Below are positions 7,995 through 16,430 of a stretch of DNA of 60,081 nucleotides, piece by piece (positions within the stretch are counted from its first letter, which is position 1; the number at the start of each line of letters is the position of its first letter). The notes under the pieces are model-generated. The model ran no database searches. It saw only the letters and a list, made by a program, of their open reading frames with translations, and was not told the DNA's origin. The position numbers were made by a program, and so were the translations under genes. Source of the stretch: an uncultured Myxococcales bacterium (lineage in GTDB: Bacteria > Myxococcota_A > Polyangia > Polyangiales > Polyangiaceae). The DNA lies in the NCBI GenBank assembly GCA_937872925.1, contig CALMUT010000029.1, positions 1 to 60,081 of the forward strand, given 5' to 3'.

Positions 7995-10730
7995 ATGCTG
8001 ACGCGCAGCCTTTTCACGCTTGTCTTGCTGAGCGCATGCTCGGCGAATCCAGGCCAAGCCGTGCTGTCACAGCCCGCGAGCGCGCATGCCACGCCGACTG
8101 ACGTCGCGAGCGATGCGCGGCGAGCGCCGCTGGACCTGGCGCGCGAGGCCGCGAAGCGAGGCGTGCTCGATGTTGCGTCACTGTACTACGCGCAGGTGCT
8201 AAAGGGCTCGCCAACGGCGGAGGTTCGGATCGAGCAACTTAGGACGCTGGCGCAAGCGTACGCGCCTGAAGCGACGAAGTTACTCCAGTCCGCAAGAAGC
8301 GAACTCGACGCGAGCGCCGTGCGCAGTATCGAGCGACTGATCAACGCAACCCCGTCGGAAGCGCCACCGAGCGCGGAATCTTTGCGAGAAGCTGCGACCG
8401 CATTTTTCGACAAGGACTACGCCCGCGCGATCACCATCCTGAGCCAATCTCGCGATCCGAGCGCGCTCGTGGCGCTGGGGCGCGTGCGACGAGCGAGCGG
8501 TGATGAAACGGGGGCCCGGCGTGAGTTCGCACGCGCGCGTGTGGCGGCGGGGGAGCGAAGCCTCAACTGGACGCCCACTCCCGTTGAGCCGCCAAGCTAC
8601 AGCTACCTAGCGTGGCGTGGCCGTTACCTCACCGCGGTACGTCAGGCGGGTAAGCACCGTCCGCGTGGTTACACACCGGGGGACAGCACAACCTGGGTCG
8701 AGCAGTTCGAACAAACGGAAGCATCGCCGTGGTGGCGCGTTGCTTTGCCGGCAAACGTCGACGCCTTTTCGATGTCCTTCGATGGGCGTCACGTGGCCGT
8801 GGCCGCAGACAAAACGCTCCGGCTGATCGACGGATTTTCGGGGCAACGAGTGCGAGAATGGCCGCAGCCGCACGGCGTATTCGACCTGACATTCTCGGCG
8901 AAAGGCGACGGCGTAGCGGTTGCCACTGAGGGCGCGGTCGTCGAGTACGATCTTGTCGGCAAACAGCTCGCCCGCTTCCCCGTCGCGGGCAAAGCGCTCG
9001 GGACGATGCGCGTCTACACGGGTCCCGGCGCGTTTCATCAAGACAGCACGATCACCATAAAGGCACAGCCTCGCGTCGTGGCAATGTCGCCCGACGCCAC
9101 TTGGCTCGCCGCCGGCGTGAGCGACGGCTCGGTACGACTTTGGAACAAGAAGTCGCGTGCGGCACGTCAACTCCTGCTACCAAAGGGAGAGCTCCGGCAC
9201 TCACCCCTGGAGGGGCCGGCGCCACCGATTGCGTTGACGTTCACGCAGGACTCGCGCGCACTGCTCGTCGCGTATAAGAGTGGCGTTTTGGCTCGGTATC
9301 CAGTGCCGGCGGGGGTGGTCAGCATTGTCAGCCATGGAGTCTGTTCGCAGGTAGAGTTTAGCAAGGCGTGGCGCTTTGGATCGAAATCCGCCGCCAGCCC
9401 CGCACAGCTTTCCGACTGCGGCACCGCGGCGCACGCGGAGTGGTCCCGTGATGCTTCCAAGGTGTTCCTGGGTGGTGCGCTGAGCGCCAGCCGCGTGCGC
9501 AGCAGCCAAGGCGAGGAAATCTCCGCGTTTGCTGCACTCGGCAATCACATCACCGCGTTCGACGACACGGGCGCGCACTTCGCGTTGGCGGGCCACGGCG
9601 TCCGCGAGCACTGGGACGTGCAGAAGGGAGAACGCAAAGCGCTCGTGAGCGCGAACGATGTCACTCAGTTCCTGCACACGCTATCGCGGGATGGTCGCTA
9701 CCTGCTCGTGAGCACGGCTCGGCCGCTGGCCTATCAAAGTGACGCTTCGCGACCGCAACTGCTTGTCCACGATACTCGGCTTCACACTCACCAAAGTTGG
9801 GGCGAAGTACGCGTCTTGTCGCTGGGCCGCGGGGACAACGTGCTGGTGCAAACAGCAGACGGCGTGGTGGAGCTTCGCTCGCTGGCGGGTGGGCGCGTGC
9901 GCATTGCCTCCCTTGGGCGCAAGGCAGATCCGGAAAGCTCGGCGCCACCGGCGGATTTCGACGAAAGCCAAGTCCTGCTCCAAAACGGTCGTGAGCTGGT
10001 GCGCTATTCGGCGAAGGACGGTCGGCGCCTGTCCGGCCGGGAGCTGACGCACGAGTATTGGGGGATCGAGATTGTATCCGCGCAGTATGCACTCTTGACT
10101 CGCGAGTCGGCTACAGACTTGGTGGAAATCGCGAGCGGCAGGGTGCTCAAGAAATTCGAGCAGCACGCAGAGGTGACGAGTTCGGTGGATGGGCGGTTGC
10201 TTGCGATCGCTGAGAATCGTTCGATCCGTGTCATGCGCGTACCGGACCTTCAGACCGTCGCTACGCTCCAGTTGACCGGAGCCGGATCTCGCGTGAGGGC
10301 TGTGCGCTTCAGCAGCAACGACGAGTTGCTCGTCCAGTCTCGCAGCCTCGGACCGCTCCAGCGCTGGCCCTTTCGCTCCGCAGCGAAGTTGATCGATACC
10401 GACGTGAACGTTTTGAGTTTGGGTCGCGTGCAGCGCGTCGGAAACACCCTACGGGTTTACGATCGCGGCGTCATGCTCCTCGATCGTGACTATCGCCGCA
10501 CGGCGACGGCTCTTGCTACAGAGTCGGGCAGCTGGCTTGCGTTCTCCGCCGCGGGCGCGGTGGACGGTCCCATCGACGCACGTGCCGCAACGATTGTCGA
10601 ACAGGGCGATGGACAGCCGGTGTTCGACGGCAACGCGGTTTGGGATCGGCTCGAAGTGCGCAACCTGCTCGAGTACGCAGCCCAAGGAAAGAACGCGGCG
10701 CCGCCACATCGGTGGCGTGCTTTGTTGTAA
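7995..10730 (+). CDS. WD40/beta-propeller lipoprotein with TPR-like N-terminus
   Basis: 911 residues from the ATG at 7995, which places a lipobox (LLSAC, Cys ~15) correctly; longer starts would bury it. Residues ~40-195 are Ala-rich helices with TPR-like spacing (LYYAQVLKGSPTAEVRIEQL, FFDKDYARAITIL). From ~240 to ~890 degenerate WD40-type blades recur: DAFSMSFDGRHVAVAADKTL, RVVAMSPDATWLAAGVSDGS-VRLW, HITAFDDTGAHFALAG, RAVRFSSNDELLV. It is predicted to sit on the outer membrane as a propeller scaffold; partners are unknown. It converges on a truncated lipoprotein gene of the opposite strand. Confidence 0.8.
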   Translation: MLTRSLFTLVLLSACSANPGQAVLSQPASAHATPTDVASDARRAPLDLAREAAKRGVLDVASLYYAQVLKGSPTAEVRIEQLRTLAQAYAPEATKLLQSARSELDASAVRSIERLINATPSEAPPSAESLREAATAFFDKDYARAITILSQSRDPSALVALGRVRRASGDETGARREFARARVAAGERSLNWTPTPVEPPSYSYLAWRGRYLTAVRQAGKHRPRGYTPGDSTTWVEQFEQTEASPWWRVALPANVDAFSMSFDGRHVAVAADKTLRLIDGFSGQRVREWPQPHGVFDLTFSAKGDGVAVATEGAVVEYDLVGKQLARFPVAGKALGTMRVYTGPGAFHQDSTITIKAQPRVVAMSPDATWLAAGVSDGSVRLWNKKSRAARQLLLPKGELRHSPLEGPAPPIALTFTQDSRALLVAYKSGVLARYPVPAGVVSIVSHGVCSQVEFSKAWRFGSKSAASPAQLSDCGTAAHAEWSRDASKVFLGGALSASRVRSSQGEEISAFAALGNHITAFDDTGAHFALAGHGVREHWDVQKGERKALVSANDVTQFLHTLSRDGRYLLVSTARPLAYQSDASRPQLLVHDTRLHTHQSWGEVRVLSLGRGDNVLVQTADGVVELRSLAGGRVRIASLGRKADPESSAPPADFDESQVLLQNGRELVRYSAKDGRRLSGRELTHEYWGIEIVSAQYALLTRESATDLVEIASGRVLKKFEQHAEVTSSVDGRLLAIAENRSIRVMRVPDLQTVATLQLTGAGSRVRAVRFSSNDELLVQSRSLGPLQRWPFRSAAKLIDTDVNVLSLGRVQRVGNTLRVYDRGVMLLDRDYRRTATALATESGSWLAFSAAGAVDGPIDARAATIVEQGDGQPVFDGNAVWDRLEVRNLLEYAAQGKNAAPPHRWRALL

Positions 10731-10740
10731 GTGACCACGC

Positions 10741-11103
10741 GCGACCAGGCAGCAATGGGCGCCGCGGCACTGGGATCGCGAGTAACGGTGACGCTCTCCA
10801 TGACAGAGCCGCCGCAAGGCTGCTGTTACATTGCGCGCGCAGCGCCGTCCCGATCTTGTCGAGATCTTCCAAGCAACCCTTGCCATCATCGTGATGCAGT
10901 TTGCGGTTGACCGAAGCGCCGAGTTCAGCCAATTCGCCGCCGATCGTCGCTTTCTCCAGCGCGTCTGCACCGCCAGCAGTGATCAGCGCCGGATCTGCCG
11001 AGTCGGAGGCGTGCGGCCCTTGCTCCAAGTTGCGCTGTTCACAGCCGAAGACGATGAGCAGGATGCCGCAGGCGAGAGCGGGCGTTTGCACGCCCCTCAG
11101 CAT
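10741..11103 (-). pseudogene. Truncated paralogue of the DGKGC-type lipoproteins
   Basis: It starts at 11103 with ATG overlapping the stop of the upstream gene (ATGA), so it is the third member of an operon. It has a signal with lipobox VFGC. The segment NRKLHHDDGKGCLEDLDKI followed by ALRAQC matches the repeat unit of its two upstream neighbours (MNARDGKGCLTELDKHDKL and AKHDAAGCQDDLAKLRAL). After ~10850 all similarity is lost, and the open frame runs on to 10516, antisense to the end of the WD40 gene. The C-terminal half found in the paralogues is missing. A short functional protein cannot be excluded. Confidence 0.55.
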
Positions 11104-11948
11104 CACGGAAGCGTGGTGTCCTTGCAACGCGAAACCAAGGATCCGAAGGTCTGCTTCATGATTTTTTGTCGCATCGCCGGATCTAGCTTTGCCAAGTTCG
11201 CCTTGGGGTATTCGGCCTCGAATACCTTCCACGCCGCCGTGCAGTTCCCCGTGCGCGCGTAGCAATTTGCGCCGGTGTGAAATAGGGACTTCTCCCAGTT
11301 GGCAGCCGTGTTGTCATCCGGGCGCGCAGGCTTGACCTTCTTAACCAGGGCTTTGACCTTGGCGATGTTCTCCGCGCAGTCTGTGCGGTCCTCGATGTAT
11401 GCACCTTGCGAGAGCTGCTGGGCCGCGCGCATCAGGCGCTGACGGTCGCTAAGCTGTTTCTCCTCGCAGTGCATGATCGCGATCTGTTCGACGCTGCGGT
11501 CGGCTTGCTCCGCGCTGAGCCTGGTCTGCTGGGCGAAGTATTGAGTCAATAGCGCAGCGCCGTCCTTGCAGCGCCCGGAAATCATCTCGCACTGCGCTCG
11601 ATACATCACCAGCGTTGACTCGAGCGCGGGGTCGAGGGCGCGCAGTTTTGCCAAGTCGTCTTGGCAGCCTGCCGCGTCGTGTTTGGCAATGTGTGCGGCC
11701 AAAGATTGGGTGATCAGCGCAAGCTCGCCGGGCGAGGCTGCGCCGGGCGGGTAGCTTTGGGCGAAGGGGCCCGCCGTGGCGCTGGGCGCGCCTGCTCCGG
11801 GGGCCGCCGTGTACGCCGGCGCGGTGTAGGGCGCTGGCGCCGGCTGCACCGGGCAGCTAGGCGGTGGCGGACAATTGGAACCGCAGCCGGCAAATGCGAA
11901 GAGGGTGCCGGCTGCGAGCAGAACGCCGCAGAGCGAGCGCCATCTCAT
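11103..11948 (-). CDS. Lipoprotein, DGKGC/TPR-like family, middle gene of operon
   Basis: 281 residues. Signal with lipobox FAGC (Cys ~22), then a Pro/Ala/Gly linker (~28-75) and a helical Cys-containing domain (~80-281). The domain has two halves, each ending in paired Cys: HDAAGCQDDLAKL with YRAQCEMISGRCKDG, and LFHTGANCYARTGNCTAAWKVF near the end. The same layout is in the upstream 501-residue protein, so they are paralogues. It overlaps both neighbours by 4 bp (ATGA), indicating translational coupling. No enzymatic motif is seen; a periplasmic or outer-membrane assembly role is an inference from the lipobox and helical repeats. Confidence 0.75.
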   Translation of the reverse strand: MRWRSLCGVLLAAGTLFAFAGCGSNCPPPPSCPVQPAPAPYTAPAYTAAPGAGAPSATAGPFAQSYPPGAASPGELALITQSLAAHIAKHDAAGCQDDLAKLRALDPALESTLVMYRAQCEMISGRCKDGAALLTQYFAQQTRLSAEQADRSVEQIAIMHCEEKQLSDRQRLMRAAQQLSQGAYIEDRTDCAENIAKVKALVKKVKPARPDDNTAANWEKSLFHTGANCYARTGNCTAAWKVFEAEYPKANLAKLDPAMRQKIMKQTFGSLVSRCKDTTLP

Positions 11949-13450
11949 TTCTTCTTACACTTGCTGACGAGGGAATCGAAGTTGGACTGCATGATGGTGT
12001 CTTTGGTTGCTTGATCTTTCGCGCTGGCCAGGCTTGCGATTGGGTAGCCATCCACGAAGATCTTCCACGCCAGCTTGCAGTCTCCAGCGCGGGCCGCGCA
12101 GTTGGCGCCCATGTGATACAGCGCCTTCGGGGCATTGGCGACCTGGGTGTCGTCGTCGTCTTTTGGCTTGACAGTCTTCATCAACTGCTTCGCCGTCTTA
12201 TAGGCGTCGTCGCAGAACTTCGGCGTCTTCTTGGCCATGTACGCGCCCTGCTGGATCTCTTGGAACGCTTTCAGGAACGTGTCTCGGTCGCTCATTTTGC
12301 CTTGGCACCAGCGGCTCGCTTCCGCCTCCGCACCTTTGTCGATCTGTTCTGGACTGAGCTGACTGCCCGCATAGGACTCCGCGGTCTTGCGGTTGAGCAG
12401 CTTGCCGGCATCACACTTGCCCGCGAGCATCAAACAGCGCGCCCGGGTGTAGCCCCTGCCGGACTTCGGGTCCGTCGATTTGTGCTTCGGGTCGAGCTTG
12501 TCGTGCTTGTCCAGTTCCGTCAGGCATCCCTTGCCGTCGCGGGCGTTCATCTTGGTATTGGCGGACGCCCAGTGCTCACCCGCCTTGCCGGCGACCTCGA
12601 TCTTTGCGTCCACCTTCGCCGCAAGGTTCTTCGCCGCGTCCGTCTCTGGCGCCTGGCGCGCCGCGACGTCAGGGTTTTCGCCCTTTTCGATCTTGCGCAG
12701 GGTTAGTCGGATCGGGACCTTGCAGCCTTCGATCTCCGTTGCCGAGTCGGACTTGCAGATGCCCAAGTCGCCGCCCTTCTTGTCGGCGCTCTGTTCCTGC
12801 TTGTTTTTCGCTCCGGCCCCGAAGCCATACACGCTGCCCTCGATTTCCGCGCTGGTCTTCGACTTGCTGCCCAGGGCGAACGCGCCGAGGTTGTAGCCGT
12901 AGACGAAGTGGGTTGCGCCGGCGCAGCCTGGGTTGGATTTGAGATCTGCCGCATACACCGCCGGGCGCGTGGCACTGCGAGTGCCGGCCACGTAGTACTC
13001 CATGCGGAACTGCTCACCGCCGCTGACGCGTCCGCCGAGCGAGGCCACACCCAAGGGCAGGTTCGCGTACAGCTCGGCCTCGCTTTTGATCTCCATCTTC
13101 TCAAGGGACCCGCTGGTCCACTCGACTGGTTTGTAGGCGCCGTAGCTGCCTTTGACGGAGTCGTCCTTGCAGCCATCGAGCACTGTCAGTTTGCAGCCTT
13201 CGTACTTCACGAGCACCACGTCCGAGGAGGTGATGGACTCGAACTGGCTCATGTCCGTGGCGTCCCACTCGATGATGAACGGTCGCTCATGGTTCTCCGG
13301 ATTGCAGGCGTTTTTTCCGGCGAAGGTGTCGTCCATCAGCTTGCTTTGCCCGGACTCGCGACTCCCGGCGGCGCCGGGTGCCATGCGTGGGCCGCAAGCG
13401 GCAATGAAGATTGTCAGCAGGGATAGAGACGAAACGATTTTGCGTATCAT
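11945..13450 (-). CDS. Two-domain lipoprotein, first gene of the paralogue operon
   Basis: 501 residues. Lipobox IAAC (Cys ~19). Residues ~45-265 form a beta-rich domain with three or more Cys pairs (KYEGCKLTVLDGCKDD, LKSNPGCAGATHFVYGY) and a Gly/Ala strand region (EIEGSVYGFGAGAKNK). Residues ~290-501 are the helical domain shared with the two downstream genes: DGKGCLTELDKHDKL, RARCLMLAGKCDAG, HMGANCAARAGDCKLAWKIF. The stop overlaps the next start by 4 bp. I do not recognise the N-terminal domain. The gene begins the operon; its promoter should lie in 13451-13600 on the minus strand. Confidence 0.75.
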   Translation of the reverse strand: MIRKIVSSLSLLTIFIAACGPRMAPGAAGSRESGQSKLMDDTFAGKNACNPENHERPFIIEWDATDMSQFESITSSDVVLVKYEGCKLTVLDGCKDDSVKGSYGAYKPVEWTSGSLEKMEIKSEAELYANLPLGVASLGGRVSGGEQFRMEYYVAGTRSATRPAVYAADLKSNPGCAGATHFVYGYNLGAFALGSKSKTSAEIEGSVYGFGAGAKNKQEQSADKKGGDLGICKSDSATEIEGCKVPIRLTLRKIEKGENPDVAARQAPETDAAKNLAAKVDAKIEVAGKAGEHWASANTKMNARDGKGCLTELDKHDKLDPKHKSTDPKSGRGYTRARCLMLAGKCDAGKLLNRKTAESYAGSQLSPEQIDKGAEAEASRWCQGKMSDRDTFLKAFQEIQQGAYMAKKTPKFCDDAYKTAKQLMKTVKPKDDDDTQVANAPKALYHMGANCAARAGDCKLAWKIFVDGYPIASLASAKDQATKDTIMQSNFDSLVSKCKKK

Positions 13451-13981
13451 GGTGTCCTCGGAAATTCGGCGTTGCTACGTCATGGCAGGCCCAGGCCTTC
13501 CCTCGCAGCGGGCGAGCGCGCCGCGGCCCGGACGCTTTCACCGGGGCGTAGCGCGTGCAAGGCCGGTTTTTCGCGGCTGATCTCAGGGCACATTCTTGCT
13601 TGTGCCAGCAAAAGGTGCGGCTCTGGTTTCCGCCGGCCGCGCGCGCGGTGTTAGGCTCTGCGGCGCATTCAATTTTGCGCACGCCGGCTGTTGCGGGTTG
13701 GGCTATCGAGCCGTGTGCTCTCACGTCCAGAGCCCTTGAAGCTCCCCACGTGTGGGCGTTGCGCCGGTCCCCGGCACAACCCAAGGGCGGCTTCCGCCAG
13801 CCGGGGGGCCCAGGGTCATGACCGACCGGATTTGGCTAATTTGCGAGAGTTGATCGCGGTTTCGGCCAGTGGACGTGACTTTGCGCCCGAAATGCGTCAG
13901 TAAGCGCTGCGCTTCTCGTAGTGCCGGTCGCCTCACGGGCGGATCTGCGGCACCGAAGAGCGCTGACCACGACGGCGACTC
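13451..13981. other. 531-bp divergent intergenic region
   Basis: No convincing protein is seen in any frame. The left part should contain the promoter of the lipoprotein operon (minus strand) and the right part that of the DEAD-box helicase (plus strand). It contains a cluster of complementary segments at 13732-13798 described separately as a possible structured RNA. A lower-GC stretch (GATTTGGCTAATTTGCG) lies at ~13828-13844. Confidence 0.5.
13732..13798 (+). ncRNA. Candidate structured RNA or leader upstream of RNA helicase
   Basis: Four complementary pairings occur within 67 bases. GCCCTTG (13732-13738) pairs with CAAGGGC (13782-13788) as a closing stem. Inside it, CCCA/TGGG closes a CGTG loop (13745-13756), and GTTG-C-GCCGG / CCGGC-A-CAAC closes a TCC loop (13758-13780). 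GGCGG/CCGCC closes a CTT loop (13786-13798), overlapping and competing with the closing stem. No known RNA family was recognised and the strand is uncertain. Lying ~185 bp upstream of an RNA helicase, a leader that the helicase controls is possible. In GC-rich DNA some pairing is expected by chance. Confidence 0.3.
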
Positions 13982-15895
13982 ATGCGCGCCGAAAGAGCAG
14001 CCATGCCGCCTCCAGAACCCATCAAGTTCGCCGACTTCGAGATCGACCCGCGCCTCATTGCGACGGTGCAGGAGCTGGGCTTCGACGAACCCACGCCCAT
14101 CCAAGCACAAGCGATCCCGGATCTACTCCGCGGCCACGACATTATCGGCCGTGCCCGCACGGGCTCCGGCAAAACCGCTGCCTTCGGGTTGCCCTTACTC
14201 GAGCGTGTCAAAGAGGGCAGCGCGGGCGTGCAAGCCCTTGTGCTCACTCCGACTCGCGAGCTCGCCGTGCAAGTCACCAAAGCCCTGAGCAGCTACGCCA
14301 CTAAGCTGCCGGTGCGACTCGTCACCCTGTACGGCGGCGTGGCCTATGGACCGCAGCTTTCCGCGCTGCGCAAAGGCGTCTCAGTGGTCGTGGGCACGCC
14401 TGGGCGTGTGCTCGATCACATGCACAAGGGCACCCTCGACATCTCCAAGCTGGAGATGCTGGTGCTCGACGAAGCTGACGAGATGCTGCGCATGGGCTTC
14501 ATCGACGACGTCGAAGAGGTTCTGTCCCAGTGCCCGGTGGACCGGCAGATCGCGCTATTTTCTGCAACGCTGCCGCCGCCGATCCGCACCATCGCGAACA
14601 AGTACTTGAACGGGCCCATCGAGGTGCAGGTCGAACAACGCGCGCACACGACCAAGCATATTACCCAGCGCTGGCTCGTGGTGCCCCAGGCCCACAAGCT
14701 GGATGCACTGAGCCGCGTGCTGGCGGACCAGCCCCACGGCGCAACGCTGATCTTTGCACGCACCCGCGCCGGATGCGCGGACACCGCGGCCGCACTCTCC
14801 GCCCGAGGTTTCGCCGTGGACGCTCTGCACGGCGACCTGAACCAGTCCGCACGCGAACTCGTTCTCAACCGCTTGCGCAACGGGCGGCTCGACACGGTCG
14901 TGGCGACAGATGTCGCGGCTCGCGGACTGGACGTCGAGCACTTGAACCACGTCGTCAACCTGGACCTGCCGACGGAGCCCGAGAGGTACGGGCATCCCAC
15001 GGGCCCCGCGGGGGGGGCGGGTCGCCGCGGTTGGGCCATGAGTCTGGTCGCCCCGGCGGACCGCGGCCGCCTCGGGCGCTTCGCCCGCATGCTCGACACG
15101 CCACTCGTGGAGTTTCAGGTGCCGTCAGACCTGGATATCGCACGACGCCAGCAGTCGTTCTTGCTAGAAGAAGTCGAGCGGCGGCTTGCCTCTCCGAATA
15201 GTGCGCCCGTCTCCTACTTGGCGGACAAGCTGCTCAACAGCGCCAGCCCACACGCGGCCGTGAGTGCGCTGATCGGCGTGCTTGCGGAGCTGCGATCCAT
15301 CCCCGTGAACACCCAAGCCAGCGGCAGTCCACCCGCCTGGGTGCGCAAGAGCGGTCCAGCAAACAAGCCCGGCGCCGGCTACCAGGGAAAGAAGGGGGAG
15401 ACGGGCAAGCCCTGGCAGAATCGAAGAGCACGCCCTGGCGAGAATCTCGGACCCGGCCCGCGCAAGCGCCCGGTCGAACAGGAGCGTCGCGACGGGCCGA
15501 AGCGCGCTACCAAACGCAACGCGAGCCCCGCTGCGAGCCGCGGGGAGAAGGCTCCCGTGGGCCAAGAGCGCCCGCCCATGGGCTCTACGGACGTGGCTGC
15601 CAAACGACCGAAGCGCAAAAGCAAGCCAGCGCCAGGCGCAGCACCGGCCTCATCGGAGTTCGAGCTCTTCCTCGCCATGGGCAGCCGCCGTGGCGTCCGA
15701 CCGCAGGACGTGGTCGGCGCCCTGGCTGGGGATCTGGGCATCCCGGGCAACGTGATCGGACGCATCCATGTCGAAGAGAGCCACACCCTGGTCTGCGTTC
15801 CGAAGGACGTGGGCAAAGTGCTCGTCGAAGGCGATGCGAGCGTACAGCTACGGGGCCAGTGGGTCTCCGTGATGAAGGCGCGTCCGCGACGCTGA
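13982..15895 (+). CDS. DEAD-box ATP-dependent RNA helicase, DbpA-type RNA-binding domain
   Basis: 637 residues; ATG at 14003 is an alternative start. RecA domain 1 has the Q motif (FDEPTPIQAQA), Walker A ARTGSGKT (~58-65), PTREL (~90-94), DEAD (~163-166) and SAT (~194-196). RecA domain 2 has a clear VATDVAARGLD (~307-317). Motif VI, normally YxHRIGRTGRAG, reads YGHPTGPAGGAG (~336-347), losing both Arg used for ATP hydrolysis. A basic low-complexity linker (~450-550) leads to a C-terminal DbpA-like RNA-binding domain (~556-637), suggesting a role in ribosome assembly. With motif VI as read the protein may be inactive; base-call error is the main alternative. Confidence 0.9.
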   Translation: MRAERAAMPPPEPIKFADFEIDPRLIATVQELGFDEPTPIQAQAIPDLLRGHDIIGRARTGSGKTAAFGLPLLERVKEGSAGVQALVLTPTRELAVQVTKALSSYATKLPVRLVTLYGGVAYGPQLSALRKGVSVVVGTPGRVLDHMHKGTLDISKLEMLVLDEADEMLRMGFIDDVEEVLSQCPVDRQIALFSATLPPPIRTIANKYLNGPIEVQVEQRAHTTKHITQRWLVVPQAHKLDALSRVLADQPHGATLIFARTRAGCADTAAALSARGFAVDALHGDLNQSARELVLNRLRNGRLDTVVATDVAARGLDVEHLNHVVNLDLPTEPERYGHPTGPAGGAGRRGWAMSLVAPADRGRLGRFARMLDTPLVEFQVPSDLDIARRQQSFLLEEVERRLASPNSAPVSYLADKLLNSASPHAAVSALIGVLAELRSIPVNTQASGSPPAWVRKSGPANKPGAGYQGKKGETGKPWQNRRARPGENLGPGPRKRPVEQERRDGPKRATKRNASPAASRGEKAPVGQERPPMGSTDVAAKRPKRKSKPAPGAAPASSEFELFLAMGSRRGVRPQDVVGALAGDLGIPGNVIGRIHVEESHTLVCVPKDVGKVLVEGDASVQLRGQWVSVMKARPRR

Positions 15896-15916
15896 CCCCC
15901 TCGCCGGCATGGAAAT

Positions 15917-15945
15917 AAAAAAAAGGGCCGACGAGTCGGCCCTTT
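15917..15945 (-). terminator. Rho-independent terminator of the cold-shock gene
   Basis: Read on the minus strand, AAAGGGCCGA (loop CTCG) pairs with TCGGCCCTTT in a 10-bp stem at 15922-15945, followed by a run of eight T (15917-15924 on the plus strand as A). It sits 29 bp past the stop of the cold-shock gene. The plus-strand helicase ends 26 bp before it, but on that strand the hairpin lacks a good T run, so it serves mainly the minus strand. Confidence 0.85.
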
Positions 15946-15974
15946 GATTCAGCGCTCGTGGCGCTCATTCACCC

Positions 15975-16172
15975 TCAGACGGGGCGAACGTTCTCCGCGC
16001 GGGGGCCTTTGGGGCCTTCACCCGCGTCGAATGTAACCTTCTGGCCTTGACGGAGGTCCTCGAAGCGGACGCCCTCGACATTCGACATGTGGAAAAACAT
16101 GTCCTTGCCGGTGCCCGTGTCGATGAATCCGAAACCCTTGTCCGTCAGACGCTTAATCGTACCTTCAGCCAT
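15975..16172 (-). CDS. csp: Cold-shock protein (CspA family)
   Basis: 65 residues, the usual family length, from the ATG at 16172, preceded by AGGAAG eight bases upstream; longer frames have no homology. It carries RNP1 (DKGFGFI, ~11-17) and RNP2 (DMFFHMS, ~24-30), the two nucleic-acid-binding strands of the cold-shock OB fold, and ends with the usual EGPKGPRAENV. It binds single-stranded RNA or DNA as a chaperone. It converges on the DEAD-box helicase, with which cold-shock proteins often cooperate functionally. The 250-bp upstream region leaves room for a long 5' leader of the type used for cold regulation. Confidence 0.95.
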   Translation of the reverse strand: MAEGTIKRLTDKGFGFIDTGTGKDMFFHMSNVEGVRFEDLRQGQKVTFDAGEGPKGPRAENVRPV

Positions 16173-16430
16173 TTTGTGCACTTCCTGAAAAATGTAGTCT
16201 CGCAGCGCATACTCCACCAAATGGGTGGGGTACCCAATGCGAGGGAGCCTCGTAGCGCGAATTGAGACCGAGGTCCACACGGCCAAGTCCTGACCCAGGG
16301 CTGCCGTGGGAAAAATCCTGACAACCTACGGTATTTAGCCGAGGTAGCCCACGGATCCTTTAATAAAGACCTAGGCCCCGGCCGGGAGGTCGGCCCCCGG
16401 GCGTCGCCGGCACCCGCCGAACGACCCCGC

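Noticed and set aside
13732..13798. Known riboswitch, RNase P, SRP or tmRNA
   Set aside because: None of the conserved core sequences of these RNAs is present; only generic hairpins are seen.
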